A DNA stretch of 38,349 nt from Rhizobium sp. Q54 (GCA_945871425.1 CAMBVS010000036.1:1-38349), one strand, 5' to 3'. Positions 25,639-34,954 are shown, counted from the first letter of the stretch. The notes: a model not told the origin generated them from the sequence alone. Made by a program: numbers and translations.

Positions 25639-26502
25639 ATGGCCGCATATGATGCGAGACCGGACGTGATCGAGCGCAAGCCGACGATCGTCGCGCCGGC
25701 GACCTTTCCTCGGTCGAATGAGATGGAGTCCGTTCGTCAGGGCGACCTTGAGGTCCGGCTCGCCCGCAGCGAGGCGGAAGTTCTGGACGCCCAGAGACTT
25801 CGCTATCGCGTCTTCTACGACGAGATGGCGGCGCGGCCGACATCCGACATGCTGAAGGCCGGGCGTGACTTCGACGACTTCGACCGGATCTGCGACCACT
25901 TGCTGGTGATCGACGTCACGTCCGGCGCGGTGGTCGGAACCTACCGGCTGATCCGCCGCTCGGCCGCAGTCCTCAACGGCGGCTTCTATTCGGCCGGCGA
26001 GTACGACATCGCCCCCTTGCTGGCGCATCCGGGAGAGATCCTCGAGCTCGGCCGGTCCTGCGTGGCGGAGGGTTATCGCACGCGGGCGGCCATGCAGCTC
26101 CTGTGGCGGGGAATCGCGGCCTACGTCTTCCGCTACGAGATCGGCCTGATGTTCGGCTGCGCCAGTCTTCCGGGGACCGACGTCGAGGCGCTGCGCCTGC
26201 CGCTTGCCTATCTCCACCACCACCATCTCGCGCCGCCTGAACTCAGGCCGCGCGCGGTCGAGGGCCGCCGTATCGAAATGGCGCTGATGGACAAGGAGGC
26301 GATCGACGCCCACCGCGCGGTTGCCGGGCTGCCGCCGCTGATCAAAGGCTATCTCAGGCTCGGCGGATTTGTCGGCGACGGCGCGGTCATCGACCATCAG
26401 TTCAACACGACCGACGTCTGCGTCATCGTGAAGACCGACCTGGTGACGGCGAAGTACTATCGCCACTACGAGCGGTCGAATCGCGACACCGCCGAGGCCT
26501 GA
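25639..26502 (+). CDS. olsB: L-ornithine N-alpha-acyltransferase (ornithine lipid synthesis, step 1)
   Basis: A 287-residue enzyme that moves a 3-hydroxyacyl chain from acyl carrier protein to ornithine, giving lyso-ornithine lipid. The OlsB pattern is VRLARSEAEVLDAQRLRYRVFY, then DFDDFDRICDHLLVID, the block EILELGRSCVAEGYRTRAAM near residue 135-155, and GLMFGCASLPGTD. It ends four bases before the olsA start, so the pair forms a two-gene unit. Ornithine lipids are phosphorus-free membrane lipids used when phosphate is scarce. Confidence 0.93.
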   Translation: MAAYDARPDVIERKPTIVAPATFPRSNEMESVRQGDLEVRLARSEAEVLDAQRLRYRVFYDEMAARPTSDMLKAGRDFDDFDRICDHLLVIDVTSGAVVGTYRLIRRSAAVLNGGFYSAGEYDIAPLLAHPGEILELGRSCVAEGYRTRAAMQLLWRGIAAYVFRYEIGLMFGCASLPGTDVEALRLPLAYLHHHHLAPPELRPRAVEGRRIEMALMDKEAIDAHRAVAGLPPLIKGYLRLGGFVGDGAVIDHQFNTTDVCVIVKTDLVTAKYYRHYERSNRDTAEA

Positions 26503-26506
26503 CGGA

Positions 26507-27283
26507 GTGCGGATCGGATCGGCCTGGGTCGCCTCGCTCCGCCTGTTCCTCTATCTCGGGTGGACGCTGGTCCTGCTGCCGGTGCAGATCGTCGCCGTCA
26601 CCGTCCCGGGCCGGCTGAAGGAACGGCTGCCGTGCTTCTATCACCGCCGCCTCTGGAGCCCGATCGGCCTGGAGGTGCGCGTGCGCGGCGTCCCGAATGC
26701 GGCGCGCCCGACGCTCTTCGTCGTCAACCATGCGAGCTATCTCGACATCACCGTGCTCGGTGGGCTGATCGAGGGCTGCTTCGTTGCGAAGCGCGAAGTG
26801 GCGGGCTGGCCGCTCTTCGGGCTCCTCGCCAAGCTCCAGCGCACCGCCTTCGTCGAGCGCAGACGCGGCGCCACGGCCGGCGAGCGCGACCACATCGCCC
26901 GGCGGCTGGCCGGAGGCGACAACCTGATCCTGTTCCCGGAGGGGACGAGCAACGACGGTGGTCGCGTGCTGCCGTTCAAGAGCGCTCTGTTCGCAGCCTT
27001 GGAGGGGAGCGCGGACCTGCCGATCCAGCCGGTCTCCATCGGCTACACGCGGCTCGATGGCATGCCGCTCGGCCGCGCGCTCAGGCCCCTGGTCGCCTGG
27101 TACGGCGACATGGAGCTGGCGCCGCATCTCTTCACCTTGCTCGGGCTCGGGCGGATGACCGTCGACGTGGAGTTCCATCCGCCGGTGCGCGCCGATTCAT
27201 TCGCTTCGCGCAAGGCACTCGCCCGGCATTGCCAGGACGTCGTTGCGGGAGGGGTCGCCGACGCTCTCGCCGGGCGTTCCTAG
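26507..27283 (+). CDS. olsA: Lyso-ornithine lipid O-acyltransferase (PlsC family, step 2)
   Basis: A 258-residue membrane-bound acyltransferase. The PlsC motifs are NHASYLD (the NHx4D catalytic motif), FVERRRGA, and LFPEGTSNDGG. An N-terminal hydrophobic segment (LRLFLYLGWTLVLLPVQIVAV) anchors it. Next to olsB the likely job is O-acylation of lyso-ornithine lipid, but sequence alone cannot tell OlsA from PlsC, which makes phosphatidic acid. The GTG start at 26507 follows olsB by four bases. The stop TAG shares a CTAG with the stop of the convergent PBP1A gene. Confidence 0.88.
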   Translation: MRIGSAWVASLRLFLYLGWTLVLLPVQIVAVTVPGRLKERLPCFYHRRLWSPIGLEVRVRGVPNAARPTLFVVNHASYLDITVLGGLIEGCFVAKREVAGWPLFGLLAKLQRTAFVERRRGATAGERDHIARRLAGGDNLILFPEGTSNDGGRVLPFKSALFAALEGSADLPIQPVSIGYTRLDGMPLGRALRPLVAWYGDMELAPHLFTLLGLGRMTVDVEFHPPVRADSFASRKALARHCQDVVAGGVADALAGRS

Positions 27284-29697
27284 TAGAGGCCGCCGCCGGC
27301 GGGGGTGGTGGCGGAGGCAGGCAGGGTGGAGCCGCTGCCACCGCTCTCGCCGCCGCTGTCAGCCGGCCGGCTGACGTCGAGCGCGCCGCCCGGTTCGGTT
27401 CCGGGCCGGAAGGCCTCCATGATCACCTTCTCGCCCGGGCGGGCGATCCGCCCCGTTTCCGGATTGGTGCGGACGAGTCGGAGACCTTGGGGGATGCGGA
27501 AAGGCGTCTTCGGCGCTTCCTTGAGCGCCTCGCCCATGAACTCCTTGAAGATCGGCACGCAGATTGCCGACCCGGTCTCGCCGCTGCCGAGCGTCCGCGG
27601 CTGATCGAAGCCGACGAAGACTCCGACCGCGAGATCGGGGGAGAAGCCAACGAACCACGTATCGATGAAGTCGTTGGAGGTGCCGGTCTTGCCGGCGAGC
27701 GGTCGGCCGAGCTCGCGGATGCGGACGCCGGTACCGCGCTCGACCACGCCCTGCAGCATGGAGACCATCTGGTAGGCGGTCAGCGGATCTTCGATCTGGG
27801 GGCGGGGGTCGGGCACCAGCGGCGCCGCCTGGCCCCGCCAGACGATGTCGGCGCAGGCCTCGCACAGCCGCTGGTCGTGGCGGAAAAGGGTCTTGCCGTT
27901 GCGGTCGTCGACCCGGTCGATCAGCGTCGGGATGATTTTCTTGCCGCCGTTGACGATCTGGGCATAGCCGGTGGTCATGCGCAGGACGGTCGTATCGCCG
28001 GCGCCCAGAGCCATCGAGAGATAACGCGGCAGATTCGGAACGACACCGAAGGCGGCGGCATACTGGGCGATGCGCTCGACGCCGATGTCATTGGCGATGC
28101 GCACCGTCATCTGGTTGCGGCTCTTCTCGATGCCGACGCGGAGCGGGACGGGGCCGAGGGAGTCGCCTGAATAATTGGCCGGGCGCCAGTCGGGAAGCCC
28201 GGGGCCTTGCGGCAGCGTGATCGGAGAGTCCTGGACGATGGTCGAGGGCGTATAGCCGTGGTCGAGCGCGGCCATGTAGACGAAGGGTTTGAACGACGAG
28301 CCCGGTTGGCGCTGCGCCTGGGTCGCGCGGTTGAACTGGCTCTGCTCGAACGACCAGCCGCCGGACATGGCGAGCACGCGCCCGGTGTGCGGGTCGAGCG
28401 CGACCAGCGCGCCGCCGACCGCGGGCACCTGGCGGAGCGCGAAGCTGTTGCGCTCGGTCGCCTCGACCAGAACCACGTCGCCGGACTTCAGCACCTGATC
28501 GGCGCGATCGATCGCCGGGCCCAGCTTCTGCTCGGGCCGCGGCTCGCGCGCCCATTTGAGCTCGGCCAGCGGAATTGCGCCCTTGGCGCCGTCGATGAAC
28601 CCGATCTCGGCGGCATCCCGGTTCGACGCCAGGACGACCGCCATGCGCCATTCGGTGGTCCCCGCCGGCGCCGTCACTTGGGCGAGACGCTGCTCCCAGC
28701 CCGTTCCGGTCTCGATCCGCTGGATCGGCCCGCGCCAGCCGTGGCGACGGTCGTAGGCGATGAGGCCGTTGCGCAGCGACCGGTCGGCGAAGGCCTGGAG
28801 CCTGGGATCGAGGGTGGTGCGGACCGAGAGGCCGCCGCCATAGACCGCCTTTTCGCCGTAGCGCTGGATCAGCTCGCGGCGGACCTCCTCGGCGAAGTAG
28901 TCGGCGCCGCGAACGAGATCGGTGTCGTCACGGCGGCGCACCTGGATCTGATCGGTCTTGGCCTGGGCGGCCTCTTCTGGACGCACATATCCGGCTTCGA
29001 CCATTTGATTGAGAACCCAGTCGCGCCGGCCCTGGGCGGCGGCGAGGTTGCGGAGCGGGTTGTAGCGATTGGGAGCCTTCGGCAGCGCAGCGAGATACGC
29101 CGCCTCGGCGAGGGTCAGGTCGTCCAGAGACTTGTCGAAGTAGTTGAGCGCCGCGGCGCCGACGCCGTAGGCGCGGAAGCCCAGATTGATCTCGTTGAGA
29201 TAGAGCTCGAGGATCCGGTCCTTGCTGAGCGCGCTTTCGATGCGGAAGGCGAGGATCGCCTCCTTGACCTTGCGGTCGAGCGACAGCTCGTCGCTCAGGA
29301 GGAAATTGCGCGCGACCTGCTGGGTGATGGTCGAGGCGCCGATCGGCCGGCGGTTGGAGCCGAGCTGCTTGACGTTCTGGAAGGCGGCGCGTGCCAGCGC
29401 GAAGAAGTCGATTCCCGGATGGCTGTAGAAGTTCTTGTCCTCGGCGGCGAGGAAGGCCTTCACCACCCGCTTCGGAATTGCGTCCAGCGGCACGAATACC
29501 CGCTTTTCGGTCGCGAGTTCCGCCACTAGCCGGCCGTCGCCGGCATGGACGCGCGTGACCACGGCGGGCTCGTAATCGGCGAGCTGCGCGTACTCGGGCA
29601 AGCCCTGGCCGAAGTGCCAAAGGATATAGAGGCCGCCGCCGACGGCGGCGATCACTCCGAAGAGCATCAAGGCGGCAAGGGCAGCGACAACGCGCAT
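27280..29697 (-). CDS. mrcA: Penicillin-binding protein 1A (transglycosylase/transpeptidase)
   Basis: An 805-residue bifunctional peptidoglycan synthase. An N-terminal hydrophobic helix (residues 5-27) is followed by the GT51 transglycosylase domain, with catalytic E86 in AAEDKNFYSHPGID and GASTITQQVARNFLL. A PBP1A-type OB-like linker leads to the transpeptidase domain, with the active Ser in GSSFKPF near residue 470, SRN in EKSRNQMTVRI, and KTGTSNDF near residue 670. The C-terminus is a glycine/serine/proline-rich tail. The AmiC-type amidase gene follows upstream on the same strand, about 130 bases away. Confidence 0.96.
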   Translation of the reverse strand: MRVVAALAALMLFGVIAAVGGGLYILWHFGQGLPEYAQLADYEPAVVTRVHAGDGRLVAELATEKRVFVPLDAIPKRVVKAFLAAEDKNFYSHPGIDFFALARAAFQNVKQLGSNRRPIGASTITQQVARNFLLSDELSLDRKVKEAILAFRIESALSKDRILELYLNEINLGFRAYGVGAAALNYFDKSLDDLTLAEAAYLAALPKAPNRYNPLRNLAAAQGRRDWVLNQMVEAGYVRPEEAAQAKTDQIQVRRRDDTDLVRGADYFAEEVRRELIQRYGEKAVYGGGLSVRTTLDPRLQAFADRSLRNGLIAYDRRHGWRGPIQRIETGTGWEQRLAQVTAPAGTTEWRMAVVLASNRDAAEIGFIDGAKGAIPLAELKWAREPRPEQKLGPAIDRADQVLKSGDVVLVEATERNSFALRQVPAVGGALVALDPHTGRVLAMSGGWSFEQSQFNRATQAQRQPGSSFKPFVYMAALDHGYTPSTIVQDSPITLPQGPGLPDWRPANYSGDSLGPVPLRVGIEKSRNQMTVRIANDIGVERIAQYAAAFGVVPNLPRYLSMALGAGDTTVLRMTTGYAQIVNGGKKIIPTLIDRVDDRNGKTLFRHDQRLCEACADIVWRGQAAPLVPDPRPQIEDPLTAYQMVSMLQGVVERGTGVRIRELGRPLAGKTGTSNDFIDTWFVGFSPDLAVGVFVGFDQPRTLGSGETGSAICVPIFKEFMGEALKEAPKTPFRIPQGLRLVRTNPETGRIARPGEKVIMEAFRPGTEPGGALDVSRPADSGGESGGSGSTLPASATTPAGGGLY

Positions 29698-29829
29698 GGC
29701 GGGGACGGCACCTGGGACAAAACGTGTGGAAGGAACCGGCGCCGGGGACGTTGGTTCCCGATTGCGGCCGAATCATGACAATCGTAGTCGATCCGGGCCG
29801 CTTCGGCAAAACAACAGACGGCGACGCGT

Positions 29830-31041
29830 TCAGCCGGCGCGGGCGGCGCCGGGACGCGACTTGAAGAACTGGTCGAGAGCGCGGAGGACGGCCTGGCCGA
29901 GTCGCCGCCGGTACTGGGCCTGGGCGAGCAGCTGGGCGTCCTGGCGGTTCGAGAGATAGCCCAGCTCGATCAGCGCCGAGGGCACGTCCGGCGCCTTCAG
30001 GACCGCGAAGCCGGCGAAGCGGTGGCCGTTCCGTAGCAGCTGGGCCTCGCGCGACAGCTCCTGGACGAGGTGGCCGGCGAGCCTGGCCGAGAGGTTCATG
30101 GTCTCGCGCTGGGCCAGGTCGATGAGGATGCTGGCGACTTCCGGCGACTCGTCGCTGAGATCGACGCCGGCGATCAGCTCGGCCTTGTTCTCGCGCTGGG
30201 CGAGCGCCTCCGCCTCGGCATCGGAAGCCTTGTCCGAGAGGGTGTAGACGGTCATCCCGCGGAAGCTCGAGTCGCCCAGCGCGTCAGCGTGAAGCGACAG
30301 GAAGATCTCGGCGCGCGAGGTCCGCGCAAGCGCAATTCGCTCGCGGAGCCGGATGAAACTGTCGCTGGTCCGGGTGAGGACCACGTGGTAGCGGCCGCTG
30401 GCCTCGAGGGCGCGTTTCAGGTCCTGGGCGATATCGAGGGTCAGCGCCTTTTCGAGGATGCCGCCGAAGCCGGTGGTGCCGGGATCGATGCCGCCATGGC
30501 CCGGATCGAGCACCACCGTCCGCCGTCCGTCGGCCCGGCGCGGCATCTGGCCGTCCTGGGAGGGCGTCGCGGGTTTTGCCGCCGGGGACGGCGACGACGG
30601 CGGTGCGGCGACCGCCTGCAGGAAGGCCTCCCGGCTGGTGGGAGCGAGGTCGATGACGAGCTTCCAGCCCTGGCCCTGGCCGGGCTCGGTGACCTGCGCC
30701 TGGACGAACCGCATCGGCTGGCGAAGGTCGACGACGAGTCGCGACGTGCCTGGGCGGAAGAGGCCGTGGCGGAAACCGGCGACCGGCCCGGCGGCGGGGC
30801 TCGGCAGCGCCTCGGCCCAGCGGAATGCCACCTGCGGCAGGTCGATCACCGCGCGGTAGGGGTCGGCTAGGAGAAAGGCATGCGGCTCGACCTTCTGGCT
30901 GAGATCGAGGGTGATGCGCGTCCGTTCGCTGCCGGAGACGATGGCAAGCCGGCTGATCACGGCTTCGGCCATGGCCGGGCTGGCGACGAGCCATGCCAGG
31001 ACGACGACCCATGCCCAAATCCACCGTCGATTCGCGTACAT
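29830..31041 (-). CDS. amiC: N-acetylmuramoyl-L-alanine amidase (AmiC type, with AMIN domain)
   Basis: A 403-residue periplasmic hydrolase that cuts the amide bond between MurNAc and the stem peptide, mainly at septa. A signal peptide (IWAWVVVLAWLVASPAMA) leads into an AMIN domain (about 28-135, with TRITLDLSQKVEPHAFLL), a proline-rich linker, and the Amidase_3 domain from about 170, with VVLDPGHGGIDPGTTG, IFLSLHADALGD and the final zinc-site Glu in ALIELGYLSN. It heads a pair with mrcA on the same strand and is divergent from rne. Confidence 0.95.
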   Translation of the reverse strand: MYANRRWIWAWVVVLAWLVASPAMAEAVISRLAIVSGSERTRITLDLSQKVEPHAFLLADPYRAVIDLPQVAFRWAEALPSPAAGPVAGFRHGLFRPGTSRLVVDLRQPMRFVQAQVTEPGQGQGWKLVIDLAPTSREAFLQAVAAPPSSPSPAAKPATPSQDGQMPRRADGRRTVVLDPGHGGIDPGTTGFGGILEKALTLDIAQDLKRALEASGRYHVVLTRTSDSFIRLRERIALARTSRAEIFLSLHADALGDSSFRGMTVYTLSDKASDAEAEALAQRENKAELIAGVDLSDESPEVASILIDLAQRETMNLSARLAGHLVQELSREAQLLRNGHRFAGFAVLKAPDVPSALIELGYLSNRQDAQLLAQAQYRRRLGQAVLRALDQFFKSRPGAARAG

Positions 31042-31472
31042 CTTGTGACCGATCTCGCCTAAGCCCCCATATACATGGGAGATTTCGGAGCGAGAAGCCT
31101 TTTGACCGCCGGCGCCTGGGACAAGTCGGCCACAAGAACGTTGTCGCTTGTGGAAAAGCGGACTATGTATCCCCTAGCCGGAGGCTGTGGCCGACCGCCG
31201 ACTCTCAACGAGTTGCCGGGACCCACGCCTGACACGGCCGAAACCACCGTCGTAGAGGCCCTCAGAGGGGCCGCCGAATCAACGCTTGATGCAGCGCCCG
31301 ACCCAGCTTCCGAGCCCCCAAGCCCCGCGGATACCGCTGCGGGCCGAGGCAGATGGTCGCGAGGGCCCCACCGGGCGGCTGCGTCGCAATCACACTCACA
31401 TCCTTATCCGCGGCTTCGGCCGACGCACGAGTATCGAGCGTCTCGGTCCCGGCCGCGCGGAGATCGCGCCTG
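31042..31472. promoter_or_regulatory. Divergent promoter region of amiC and rne, with a long rne leader
   Basis: No gene is seen in these 431 bases. On the plus strand TTGTCG at 31141-31146 and TATGTA at 31164-31169, 17 bases apart, could be the rne promoter, which would give a leader of about 300 bases. The leader holds possible hairpins, GGCCC/GGGCC at 31257-31272 and CCCGC/GCGGG at 31324-31343. RNase E is known to control its own mRNA through the 5' leader in E. coli; whether that holds here is inference. Confidence 0.5.
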
Positions 31473-34304
31473 ATGGCCAAACGCATGCTCATCGACGCGA
31501 CGCACCCGGAAGAGACCCGGGTCGTCGTGCTTTCCGGCAATCGCCTGGAAGATTTCGACTTTGAAACGTCGACCAAGAGACAGATCAAAGGAAACATCTA
31601 TCTCGCCAAGGTAACCCGGGTCGAGCCGTCGCTTCAGGCGGCGTTCGTCGACTACGGCGGCAACCGCCACGGATTCCTCGCCTTCAGCGAGATCCATCCC
31701 GACTACTACCAGATCCCCGTCGCCGACCGCGAACGCCTGCTCGCCGAGATGGCGAAGATCGAGCGCGGCGAGAATCCCGGCAATGGCCACGAGGGCGGGC
31801 GTCGGCGCGAACGCGACGAGCGTCGCGGCCGCCGCGGCCGTCCCGACCGGCGCCCGCGCCGGGCCGAGGGCGAGGCGCCCGCTGGCGGAGAAGGCGAAGA
31901 CGCGGCCCCGCCGACCGACGCGGGGTCTTCACCGGAGCAGCTTTCCTTCGAGACGCCCGCCGAGGCAGTTGCCGGCGAAGCGGCGCCGATGCCGGCGGAG
32001 CCGGTGACGGAGGCCCCGGTTGCCGAGACGCCTGCGCCGGAAACCGGCACCACTCTTGCCGAAGCGTCGGGCACCGCCCCGGACGTCCTCTACGACCCGG
32101 AGCCCGCTGAGGCCTCGAGCGAGGACGGCGAAAAGGCCGCCCGCCGCGACGATCGCAACGACGAGGCTCGCCATGACGGCGGCCGGAGGGATCGCGAGCG
32201 GTCCGAAAGCGATTCCGGCGCCTCGACGCCCGAGGCCGCAGGCGAGAGCCAGGTCGAGACCCTCGGTGGCGACGACAATGACGAGCTGTCGCGCCGGCGC
32301 CAGCGCTTGCTGCGCAACTACAAGATCCAGGAGGTCATCAAGCGCCGGCAGATCCTGCTGGTGCAGGTGGTGAAGGAAGAGCGCGGCACCAAGGGCGCGG
32401 CGCTGACCACATATCTGTCGCTCGCCGGCCGCTACTGCGTGCTGATGCCGAACACCGCGCGTGGCGGTGGCGTCAGCCGCAAGATCACCAGCGCGCCCGA
32501 CCGCAAGCGGCTGAAGTCGTTGATCGACGAGCTCGACCTGCCGGAAGGCATGGGCCTGATCGTCCGCACCGCCGGCAGCGAGCGTACCAAGACCGAGATC
32601 AAGCGCGACTGCGACTACCTGATCCGGCTCTGGGACTCGATCCGTGAGACGACGCTGACCTCGACGGCTCCGTGCCTCATCCATGCCGAGGCCGACCTGA
32701 TCAAACGCTCGATCCGCGACCTCTACGCCCGCGACATCGAGGAAGTGCTGGTCGACGGCGAGGAGCAGTACAAGGCCGCCAAAGACTTCATGAAGATGCT
32801 GATGCCGTCCCATGCCAAGCGCGTGCAGCGCTACAAGGCAGATGGCGGCGTCCCTCTGTTCCAGAAGTTCCAGGTCGAGGCCCAGCTCGACGCCATGCAC
32901 TCGCCGATGGTGCCGCTGAAGTCGGGCGGCTCCATCGTCATCAACCAGACCGAGGCGCTGGTCGCGATCGACGTCAATTCGGGTCGTGCGACGCGCGAGC
33001 GGCACATCGAGGACACGGCGCTCAAGACCAACCTCGAGGCGGCCGACGAGGTCGCGCGCCAGCTTCGGCTCCGCGATCTCGCCGGGCTCATCGTCATCGA
33101 CTTCATCGACATGGAGGATAGCCGGCACAACCACCAGGTCGAGCGGCGCCTCAAGGACGCGATGCGGCATGACCGTGCGCGGATCCAGATCGGACGCATC
33201 AGCGCCTTCGGCCTGCTCGAGCTGTCGCGCCAGCGGCTGCGCCCGAGCCTGGTCGAGGCCTCGACCACGCTCTGCCCGCATTGCGGCGGCACCGGCCACA
33301 TCCGTTCCACCGAGTCGACCTCGCTGCATGTGCTGAGGGCGATCGAGGAGGAAGGCGCCAAGCGGCGCGCTGCCGAGGTCACGGTCTATGTGCCGACCGG
33401 TGTCGCTCTCTACATCCTCAACCACAAGCGCACTACGCTCGCCGACATCGAGATCAGGCAGGAGATGAAGGTCTTCCTCGCTCAGGACGACCAGCTGATT
33501 CCGCCGAACCACCGCATCGAACGGACCAAGCTTCGCGATCCCGACGCGCCGCAGGTCGAGCCGAGACCGCAGGCCGCTGCATTGCCTCCGCCGCCGGCGG
33601 TCGACGACGAAGAGGACGACGAGGAGGGCGAGGCCCAGGCACCGGAGCGCACCACCGAGGGCGAGCAGCCGCAGGGCGAAGGTGGCGAGGAGCGCGGCCG
33701 TCGCCGTCGCCGTCGTCGTCGCCGGCGAGGCGGCGAGCGCCCGGCGCTTCCGGGAGAAGGTGCCCCGCCTCCGGACGTCCATGGCGAGGCGTCCGGGGCG
33801 CCGACCGGCTCCGAACGCTCCGATGACACGGCCCGTACCGAGGACGCGGAGGGATCGAGCGAGAGCGACGAGCCCGGGCAGCCTGGGACCGGCGGCCCGC
33901 CAGTGGCGGGCGAGGAAGGCGAGGGCGGGCGCCGCCGCCGTCGCGGTCGCCGCGGCGGTCGTCGCCGCGGTCGGCGCGAGGAGGGTGAAGGGGCGTCCGA
34001 GGAGGGCGCCGCGCCGCCCGCTGCAGCGCCCGTACCCGTTTCTGCGCCGGTCGTCGCGCCGCCCGCCTACCAGCCGCCGCCAGCGGTCTATCAGCCTGCC
34101 TATCAGCCGACATCGGTTGCCGATCAGGTGCTGTCGGCTTTCGAGCAGATGGAGACCCAGGAGACCTCGCCGCGCACCGCGTCGGGCGAGGGCGCGCGCC
34201 CGTCCGAGCCGGCTATGCCGATCGATCCGAATCCGCCGGTTCAGGTGATCGGCGGAGACGCGACGGTCACGCCGAAGCGCGGCGGCTGGTGGCGGCGCCG
34301 ATAG
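31473..34304 (+). CDS. rne: Ribonuclease E
   Basis: A 943-residue endoribonuclease, the core of the RNA degradosome. The N-terminal S1 part begins MAKRMLIDATHPEETRVVV, with GNIYLAKVTRVEPSLQAAFVDYGG. A charged, disordered insertion of about 200 residues (roughly 100-280, rich in Arg, Glu, Pro and Ala) splits the S1 region before LSRRRQRLLRNYKIQEVIKR. Catalytic D500 (AIDVNSG) and D546 (FIDMEDSRHN) and the Zn-link C601-x2-C604 (CPHCGGTGH) are intact. The C-terminal half has arginine-rich stretches and a repeated YQP/AYQP segment, likely RNA- and partner-binding. The ATG at 31473 gives the family N-terminus; the frame is open upstream from 31353. Confidence 0.97.
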   Translation: MAKRMLIDATHPEETRVVVLSGNRLEDFDFETSTKRQIKGNIYLAKVTRVEPSLQAAFVDYGGNRHGFLAFSEIHPDYYQIPVADRERLLAEMAKIERGENPGNGHEGGRRRERDERRGRRGRPDRRPRRAEGEAPAGGEGEDAAPPTDAGSSPEQLSFETPAEAVAGEAAPMPAEPVTEAPVAETPAPETGTTLAEASGTAPDVLYDPEPAEASSEDGEKAARRDDRNDEARHDGGRRDRERSESDSGASTPEAAGESQVETLGGDDNDELSRRRQRLLRNYKIQEVIKRRQILLVQVVKEERGTKGAALTTYLSLAGRYCVLMPNTARGGGVSRKITSAPDRKRLKSLIDELDLPEGMGLIVRTAGSERTKTEIKRDCDYLIRLWDSIRETTLTSTAPCLIHAEADLIKRSIRDLYARDIEEVLVDGEEQYKAAKDFMKMLMPSHAKRVQRYKADGGVPLFQKFQVEAQLDAMHSPMVPLKSGGSIVINQTEALVAIDVNSGRATRERHIEDTALKTNLEAADEVARQLRLRDLAGLIVIDFIDMEDSRHNHQVERRLKDAMRHDRARIQIGRISAFGLLELSRQRLRPSLVEASTTLCPHCGGTGHIRSTESTSLHVLRAIEEEGAKRRAAEVTVYVPTGVALYILNHKRTTLADIEIRQEMKVFLAQDDQLIPPNHRIERTKLRDPDAPQVEPRPQAAALPPPPAVDDEEDDEEGEAQAPERTTEGEQPQGEGGEERGRRRRRRRRRRGGERPALPGEGAPPPDVHGEASGAPTGSERSDDTARTEDAEGSSESDEPGQPGTGGPPVAGEEGEGGRRRRRGRRGGRRRGRREEGEGASEEGAAPPAAAPVPVSAPVVAPPAYQPPPAVYQPAYQPTSVADQVLSAFEQMETQETSPRTASGEGARPSEPAMPIDPNPPVQVIGGDATVTPKRGGWWRRR

Positions 34305-34328
34305 CGCTCTCGGTCAGCTGAAAATGAA

Positions 34329-34360
34329 CGAAGCCCTCCCGGTCGGGAGGGCTTCGTCGT
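34329..34360 (+). terminator. Hairpin terminator after rne
   Basis: A perfect 12-base-pair stem, CGAAGCCCTCCC at 34329-34340 and its complement at 34345-34356, encloses the loop GGTC. It lies 25 bases after the rne stop. The stem is followed by TCGTTCG and not by a long T-run, so it may stop transcription with help or mainly protect the 3' end of the mRNA. Confidence 0.7.
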
Positions 34361-34483
34361 TCGAGGCCTTGCTCCGTCAGCGCAGACGGAGCGGTCTCGG
34401 GCGGAGCGGCTCCCCGCCCGGGCGCCGGAATGGCCGACCGGGGCGAGTACGCGCTCACGTAGAGGACCCGAACGGGAAGTATC

Positions 34484-34512
34484 TTGCAGCGTGAAAAGAA
34501 TTTCGGCATAAA
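34484..34512 (+). promoter_or_regulatory. Possible promoter of the orphan gene at 34580
   Basis: TTGCAG at 34484-34489 and CATAAA at 34507-34512 are 17 bases apart, in an AT-richer stretch between the rne terminator and the next gene. The -35 match is fair and the -10 match is weak. The rest of 34360-34579 shows only GC-rich sequence without a recognisable gene. Confidence 0.35.
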
Positions 34513-34579
34513 ACGAACAAAAGAAAGTAAGTTGACGTCAGAATTTGATGGGATCCGCGCGGTGGATCGCGGAGAGTTC

Positions 34580-34954
34580 ATGGCCCAGACGGAATCCGAA
34601 GACTTGGCGGTGAAGCGAACGGCAGTGAAACTGCTGTCGACCGCCTGTGACGGGATCCTGGCGGAGGATGCGCCGCTCGCAGCGGCGCTGGTCGCTGCGA
34701 TCAGAAGCCCGAACGATCCGCTTTTCATCTATAATTACGGGGTAGCCGAGGCGGAGTTCCGCCGGTTGCCGCGGGAAACGACGGATACGCTGTTGTCGCG
34801 GTGCCAGAGCCGGATCGCGGAAAGCCAGGACGACATCCTGGCTGAGATCCGCGGCCTCAAGCTCAAGAAGCCGGCGCCGACGAGAGCGGCGGGGCCGAAG
34901 CCAGCGCCGAAGAAGGCGCCGCCGCAGCGCAAGACGGCCGTCGAATGGAGTTGA
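34580..34954 (+). CDS. Hypothetical protein with a Lys/Pro/Ala-rich tail
   Basis: A 124-residue protein I do not recognise. It has a helical acidic N-terminal domain (MAQTESEDLAVKRTAVKLLS, then LAEDAPLAAALVAAI), a segment PNDPLFIYNYGVAEAEFRRL, and a basic tail (KKPAPTRAAGPKPAPKKAPP) that could contact nucleic acid or acidic protein. The ATG at 34580 has GGAGAG six bases upstream and is preferred to the in-frame ATG at 34484, which would add 32 residues of basic sequence lying over the promoter-like bases. It lies 27 bases before the MAPEG gene. The function is unknown. Confidence 0.65.
   Translation: MAQTESEDLAVKRTAVKLLSTACDGILAEDAPLAAALVAAIRSPNDPLFIYNYGVAEAEFRRLPRETTDTLLSRCQSRIAESQDDILAEIRGLKLKKPAPTRAAGPKPAPKKAPPQRKTAVEWS

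Noticed and set aside
31929..33782. 617-codon minus-strand frame opposite rne
   Set aside because: It mirrors the rne codon structure and has no recognisable domain; rne has all its catalytic residues.
34730..34735. Perfect TATAAT hexamer
   Set aside because: It lies inside the coding sequence of the gene at 34580 and has no fair -35 hexamer at 16-18 bases.
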